A stretch of 12,941 bases of DNA from the NCBI GenBank assembly GCA_002794775.1, contig NBAY01000195.1:1-12941 (forward strand), written 5' to 3'. Position numbers and translations under genes: made by a program. Each line of letters begins with the position of its first letter. The first letter of the stretch is position 1. This DNA comes from Porodaedalea pini (taxonomy: Eukaryota > Basidiomycota > Agaricomycetes > Hymenochaetales > Hymenochaetaceae). The notes under the pieces were generated by a model. That model did no database searches. It saw only the letters and a program-made list of their open reading frames with translations, and was not told where the DNA came from. Shown one piece after another: positions 9,037 through 12,941 of this stretch.

Positions 9037-9889
9037 TACAGCCATTTTCATAAGTTCTGCGACACGTGCGTGTCACGTGAAATGAGCCGCGGCTGAGCCG
9101 AAATGTCAAAAAATTAGAATGAATGCCTATTTTCTCTGTGAATTCTGCACAGCACCTGCTCATTAAGTACTCAAAAAAAAGGCACGGTTCTCAGGAGCAG
9201 AAATATGTAAAATATGGAGCAATACATTGACTGTGTAGGCAGTTGGAGATCAAACAAGTGCAGCTGGTCTGTTCTCTCACACATTTCCACCGAGATTCAA
9301 AAATTATGGCTCCCCTACATCTACCTATAAAATTCTTTCCTGTGTCTGTAAATTAAGTATATGACTATACCAACATCTCCTGCAAGTTTGAAGCCAATCC
9401 ATTCAGTATTCATGGTGCAGCAGCAAGATTTGTGTTCTACTCTGCAAGACCTGTTGTGAGAAAAGGAGGGTGGAAAGAGCTTGAAGTGGAACACAAATCT
9501 TGCTGCTGCACCATGAATACTGAATGGATTGGCTTCAAACTTGCAGGAGATGTTGGTATAGTCATATACTTAATTTACAGACACAGGAAAGAATTTTATA
9601 GGTAGATGTAGGGGAGCCATAATTTTTGAATCTCGGTGGAAATGTGTGAGAGAACAGACCAGCTGCACTTGTTTGATCTCCAACTGCCTACACAGTCAAT
9701 GTATTGCTCCATATTTTACATATTTCTGCTCCTGAGAACTGTGCCTTTTTTTTGAGTACTTAATGAGCAGGTGCTGTGCAGAATTCACAGAGAAAATAGG
9801 CATTCATTCTAATTTTTTGACATTTCGGCTCAGCCGCGGCTCATTTCACATGACATGCACGTGTCGCAGGACTTATGAAAATGGCTGTA
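9037..9889. repeat. Near-perfect long inverted repeat (405-bp arms, 43-bp centre)
   Basis: The left arm is 9037-9441 and the right arm is 9485-9889, reverse-complementary with no gaps; paired positions always sum to 18926. I count five mismatches (left positions 9056, 9070, 9076, 9186, 9438), so the arms are about 98.8% identical. The centre, 9442-9484, is a unique purine-rich segment. Both arms contain the same run of eight A/T. Such a structure can arise from a foldback element, two inverted insertions of one element, or a recent inverted duplication. A transcript across it would fold into a hairpin of about 400 bp. No terminal repeat or target-site duplication is apparent. Confidence 0.95.
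9063..9103. other. CpG cluster with palindromic sites at the outer end of the left arm
   Basis: Within CpG-poor surroundings, about 40 bp carry two CACGTG hexamers (9063-9068 and 9074-9079) and a perfect 10-bp palindrome AGCCGCGGCT (9085-9094). The right arm has the mirror copy near 9823-9863, with one CACGTG lost by transition. The cluster could be a protein-binding or subterminal element, by inference. Confidence 0.4.
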
Positions 9890-10740
9890 ATATGCTAATG
9901 GACTGTCGATGCTTGGCACTTGTATTGAAATTAGTGTGTGCTATTTGTACACCCTCAACTTTACTCCAGTCAACAGTCACCTCGACACGCAGCCAGAGTG
10001 AGATGGAGACATTAATATTGCTTGGCGTCAGCATCAGTCTGAGCCAGAAGACATTTGAAACTGTATTACATGGTAGTTGCTTTGCTGTTGACTGTTGGGT
10101 CATCTCAATTTATCCACATCCATCTCAGAAAGAATCATCCAGCTCACCTGAGTCGTATGTATGCTTGGTTGGCATGGATGTAATTATGCTGCATTTGCGT
10201 GACCTGTCCCAGCTCAAATTGCAAATCATTTTGTCGGGATCCTCCGAATCCGATCATATATCTCATCACAAAAATCTGCAGAGTATTATAACTAATTATA
10301 TTCAATTATAAGTCTTAAAAGACATGTAATACATATAATCATTTCGGGCATAATTATAGAGCAATAAAATCTGAACTCCATCTTACAATCCACCATAATA
10401 CTTACCGAAAAGCATAACAGTCATACCAAATTATAATATATCAAAACACTTATGAGAGATTTTAATACATGATAAGACTTTCAATAGAGTATAAGTTAGT
10501 GGAAGTATTGCAGACTTATATATAATTAAATAAATTCTAAAGTCAGGATTACAAGGCGGCGGAAGAGTTGTCGGAGTTATAAAAGCAAGAAATTACTTAT
10601 AATGCTTTCTAATTGATGGTGATGCGCACTGTCGGTTCTCATGTATATAATAGTTATAGCTCACTTAGCAGCAGTTGTCGTGGATGACAATTAGATGGAA
10701 GTATTGGAATAGAATGAAATTGAAATAGCACATAACAATA
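9890..10740. other. AT-rich, CpG-poor region right of the palindrome
   Basis: An open frame on the plus strand (9763-10311) begins inside the palindrome arm and has no recognisable domain or codon bias, so I do not call it a gene. From about 10300 to 10550 the sequence is very AT-rich with many TTATA/TATAA words. CpG returns near 10555 (ggcggcgg). No gene seen. Confidence 0.5.
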
Positions 10741-10824
10741 TGCGACCAACGATAGGGAAAATAGAAATAGCTGTTCAAGATGGATGGTATCGGATTGAAT
10801 GTGAGCGGAAATTTCAATCAAAAT

Positions 10825-12504
10825 TCATACATTGTCCTCTTCCTCTTTGTTGTCCTCCTCACCCTCTTCATTGCCCTCCTCATCCTCGGTCCAGTCTCGA
10901 TAGAAGTCTTCAATATCAGCTATGGCACCTAGGTCATGAGGATCGGTTGCCGCTTGGGTATTCGGAAAGATAATTCTGAGTAAGGGTTAGTAAGGGACCA
11001 TAATATCACATAGACGCAGATGAACATACCGATTCCACCAAATCAATAGCTCAGCAGTGTACCTCTTGACATGTGGGACATCAGACCTGAACAATTGAAT
11101 AATACCATTAAACATCTCGGGTATTTCTGGAGCACTCGACGTAGAGAAATGGAGCCTTGTGCTAAGAGCAAAGTAGACCTGGTAGTAATACATTTTTCAG
11201 TATTATATATGCGCAAACCGTGAAACAAATAAAATACCTGGACAGTAACGTATGCAAGTGATCCTGGAGTGACTTCGGTCATACCATGGATCTCTGCATT
11301 ACCTATTTTCGTACACCTTGAGCCTTTGACAGCGGGACCTGAGTTGGCAGAAGAAGGCACCGTAAAGATGTGTTTATAGGCCTACAAAAAGATGTAAACA
11401 CATTAAGAAAGAAAAAGGAAGAAGACTTGCCCTGACGATCAAATTACCCTTCAAGAAGCCCTTCAGAGGGTTCCTTGGATGATAAATACCGTTTTTGAAG
11501 GCAAAGACTCGGCTATGGTTGCCATCAAGTTCACGGGTAACTCCTTTTTTGTTTGTTACCGTGGCCCTGTCCGCACGCAACAAAGCTAGATATCTAGAAA
11601 GTATGTAATATAAATCAGCAATGATGTGATAGGAAAGGCATGAGCACATCTTCTTTTGTTTAAGATTATCTCAAAGTACTTACTCCGGAGTGAGTGGCTG
11701 AACCTCTGCGGGGGCCAGGAGCTTTGCGAGTGTCTCGTTCTCGAATCCACGTAAGTCTTTGTGATCATTATCTGGCCGTGTCGACTCGTTGTCAACGGAT
11801 GGGAAAACGATCCACTGGAGGATAATTTTCCTGATTCCTGATGTATCGGCAGACCAAGCGGCACGCTGACCCTCACGCAACTGTAAACATTGTGAGAGTT
11901 TATCTATGCAGAGGAAAAAAAAGCAATGACTCACGCAATTAACTATATATTTGAATGTCTGAGTATCCGCCTTGACGACCTTCTTGTACAGCAAGGTGTT
12001 GACATTGAATAAAGCCTTCACAGCATCCACAGCACGGTGGACACTGACACAAGAACTGATTATTGAAAGAATAAAGTAGAATAAAACCAATCACTTACGA
12101 CGGATCAGTGATTTGTTGTAATTCAGCAGGGCTAAGCTTTGCGTTAGGAATACCTTTGTTAAGAATTTGTTGCGGGCTAGTCCATGGTTCATATGCTCTA
12201 GCAAGGTAGCGTCCCTTGCTGACGAAGATGTCCGCTGCAGTACTGCAAATGAGTAAAGTAAACAGATAAATGAAGACAAGAGGAAGAAGCCAGCGTACGC
12301 CTTCCTCTTTCCACTTCTCGTAAACTCTTCCTCTGGCACCTGTCGTGAAGCACTGGTCGAGTCCGAGTCAGAAGAGGAGTCTGAGGAGCTAGGCTGCGAA
12401 TCCATCATAGGGGGGGTTGGTGTCATCGGGTACTGAGGGGCGAGCATTCCGTGAGGGAGAGACATCGGGTACTGAGGGGCGAGCATTCCATGAGGGGGAG
12501 ACAT
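10825..12504 (-). CDS. DUF6698-type protein, 420 aa, eight exons
   Basis: Function unknown; the family is expanded in mushroom-forming fungi. Exons on the minus strand: 12504-12299, 12242-12099, 12043-11935, 11880-11684, 11593-11431, 11381-11238, 11178-11030 and 10975-10825. They total 1263 nt with every phase consistent. The N-terminus has two 13-residue repeats (MSPPHGMLAPQYP), then a Ser/Asp run. Core motifs I associate with DUF6698 follow: SKGRYLARAYEPW, DLRGFENETLAKLLAPAE, HPRNPLKGFLKG, AYKHIFT, AEIHGMTEVTPGSLAYV and WWNRIIFPNTQAA. The C-terminus is strongly acidic (Glu/Asp run ending EEEDNV). Intron 5 (11382-11430) starts GC rather than GT. The last intron has a perfect CTAAC branch site. 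A TATA box 47 nt upstream supports this ATG. The family label rests on recognition of motifs only. Confidence 0.85.
11382..11430 (-). other. GC-AG intron in the DUF6698-type gene
   Basis: The exon ends GTC-AGG at 11431 and the intron begins GCAAGT at 11430, ending TTTGTAG at 11382 (49 nt). The strong AGG|GCAAGT context is typical of functional GC donors. Removal joins NLIVR to AYKHIFT in phase. The nearest alternative GT (GTAATT, a few codons upstream) would remove NLIVR and alter the frame. Confidence 0.75.
12424..12501 (-). repeat. Two tandem 39-bp repeats in the start of the DUF6698-type gene
   Basis: Units 12424-12462 and 12463-12501 differ at only a few bases and encode MS(P/L)PHGMLAPQYP twice. 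Each unit begins with an in-frame ATG, so initiation could occur at 12504, 12465 or the internal Met codons. Confidence 0.85.
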
Positions 12505-12550
12505 CGCGGTGAGTGTTCGAATACAGAAAGAAGCATAGTAACACCGTAAG

Positions 12551-12556
12551 TTTATA
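12551..12556 (-). promoter_or_regulatory. TATA box of the DUF6698-type gene
   Basis: TATAAA reads on the minus strand at 12556-12551, 47 nt before the ATG at 12504. This implies a very short 5' leader. It lies about 150 nt beyond the last Ku70-like codon, so the promoter sits at or just past the Ku70 break. Confidence 0.55.
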
Positions 12557-12641
12557 AGGCTGGGCGGGGGAGATCAGCGGCTGTGCAACTTTCACTGGAA
12601 AACACAACCACGGCGAGATATCCCCTCTTGGCTATATCGCG

Positions 12642-12941
12642 TTATGATCTCACGTGTTTCAGTGAGAATGCCAGAACTTGAAGAGAGAAGGAAGAAAGCC
12701 GCACCGAATAGAACTTGGTAGGGTCGAATGGCCTCTCCTCCGTGCTGATGAAGAATGGTTCAACGGAGACACCCGCTTGAGTCAAGTCCTAAGCAAAGTG
12801 TTCATGGCGTCAAACAAATGCAATGCTAACTCAAGCGCTACCAAAAGTGTCGTTTGAGCAGACGTGACAAGTTGAGCGTTCTTCGCACCGGGATGAGGGT
12901 CGTCTTCGTCAGTAATGAGGAAAAGACGCTTGATGCCAATT
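12642..12941 (-). pseudogene. ku70: Truncated Ku70 (DNA-end-binding NHEJ subunit) fragment, 5' part outside window
   Basis: Two minus-strand exons are visible, with the gene entering from the right edge. The first, 12940-12842, reads IGIKRLFLITDEDDPHPG...TSAQTTLL. A 53-nt GT-AG intron (12789-12841) follows. The second, 12788-12705, reads DLTQAGVSVEPFFISTEERP then FDPTKFYS. These match the N-terminal von Willebrand A-like domain of fungal Ku70, which pairs with Ku80 on broken DNA ends. After FYS, Ku70 homology stops: reading through gives 20 unrelated residues and TAA at 12644-12642, and splicing at the GTGCGG site (12704) leads to no Ku70 exon. The core barrel, arm and SAP regions are absent from the window. 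It is either a duplicated fragment or a gene broken by rearrangement. Confidence 0.75.

Noticed and set aside
9763..10311. 182-codon plus-strand open frame
   Set aside because: It begins inside the palindrome arm, has no recognisable domain or intron pattern, and an opposing frame of similar quality overlaps it.
12242..12504. Hydrophobic segment (AYAGFFLLSSFICLLYSFAVLQ) as a membrane helix of the DUF6698-type protein
   Set aside because: It is translated intron: GTACGC...TTTGCAG at 12298-12243 removes it and joins the conserved exons in phase.

Overview
The window looks like genomic DNA of a filamentous basidiomycete, most likely an agaricomycete. The genes are split by many short introns (mostly 49-90 nt, GT...CTAAC/CTGAC...AG), codons are GC-leaning, and the recognisable families (a fungal NmrA-like NAD(P)-binding protein, a DUF6698-type protein and a Ku70 fragment) fit that group. 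There are no rRNA or tRNA genes, bacterial-style operons or CRISPR arrays that I can see.

Left part (1-2328): bases 1-695 hold no supportable gene. A minus-strand gene at 696-1438 encodes a Ser/Pro-rich basic protein with three RRxS-type kinase motifs. It has one likely 54-nt intron, a TATA box at 1512-1517, and an apparent one-base frameshift at a G run (1317-1321). Bases 1540-2328 are intergenic.

Central part (2329-7641): a direct tandem duplication of a 2.6-2.7 kb unit, with a 3-nt 'acg' shared at both boundaries and at the junction. Each unit has about 1 kb of diverged upstream DNA and one seven-exon gene for an NmrA-like/extended-SDR-type NAD(P)-binding protein. The second copy (5982-7433) is intact at 347 aa. 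The first copy (3283-4748) keeps all splice sites and exon phases but has one extra T in exon 1, just before the glycine-rich nucleotide-binding motif. Identity between the copies is patchy, with intron 1 identical and other introns clearly diverged, which suggests later gene conversion.

Right-centre (about 7700-10740): AT-rich, CpG-poor, gene-poor DNA that looks like methylated or mutated transposon territory. At its core is a near-perfect inverted repeat: two 405-bp arms (9037-9441 and 9485-9889) around a 43-bp centre, with only five mismatches. All five are transitions, and three are CpG in the left arm but TpG/CpA in the right. This is the most striking structure in the window.

Right part (10825-12941): an intact eight-exon minus-strand gene for a 420-aa DUF6698-type protein (12504 to 10825), with a TATA box at 12551-12556, a 13-residue N-terminal tandem repeat, one GC-AG intron and an acidic tail. 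Directly upstream on the same strand, entering from the right edge, are two exons of Ku70 (non-homologous end joining) that stop abruptly at about 12705. No further Ku70 sequence appears in the window, so it is a truncated or rearranged copy. Apart from the tandem pair, the genes show no common pathway.
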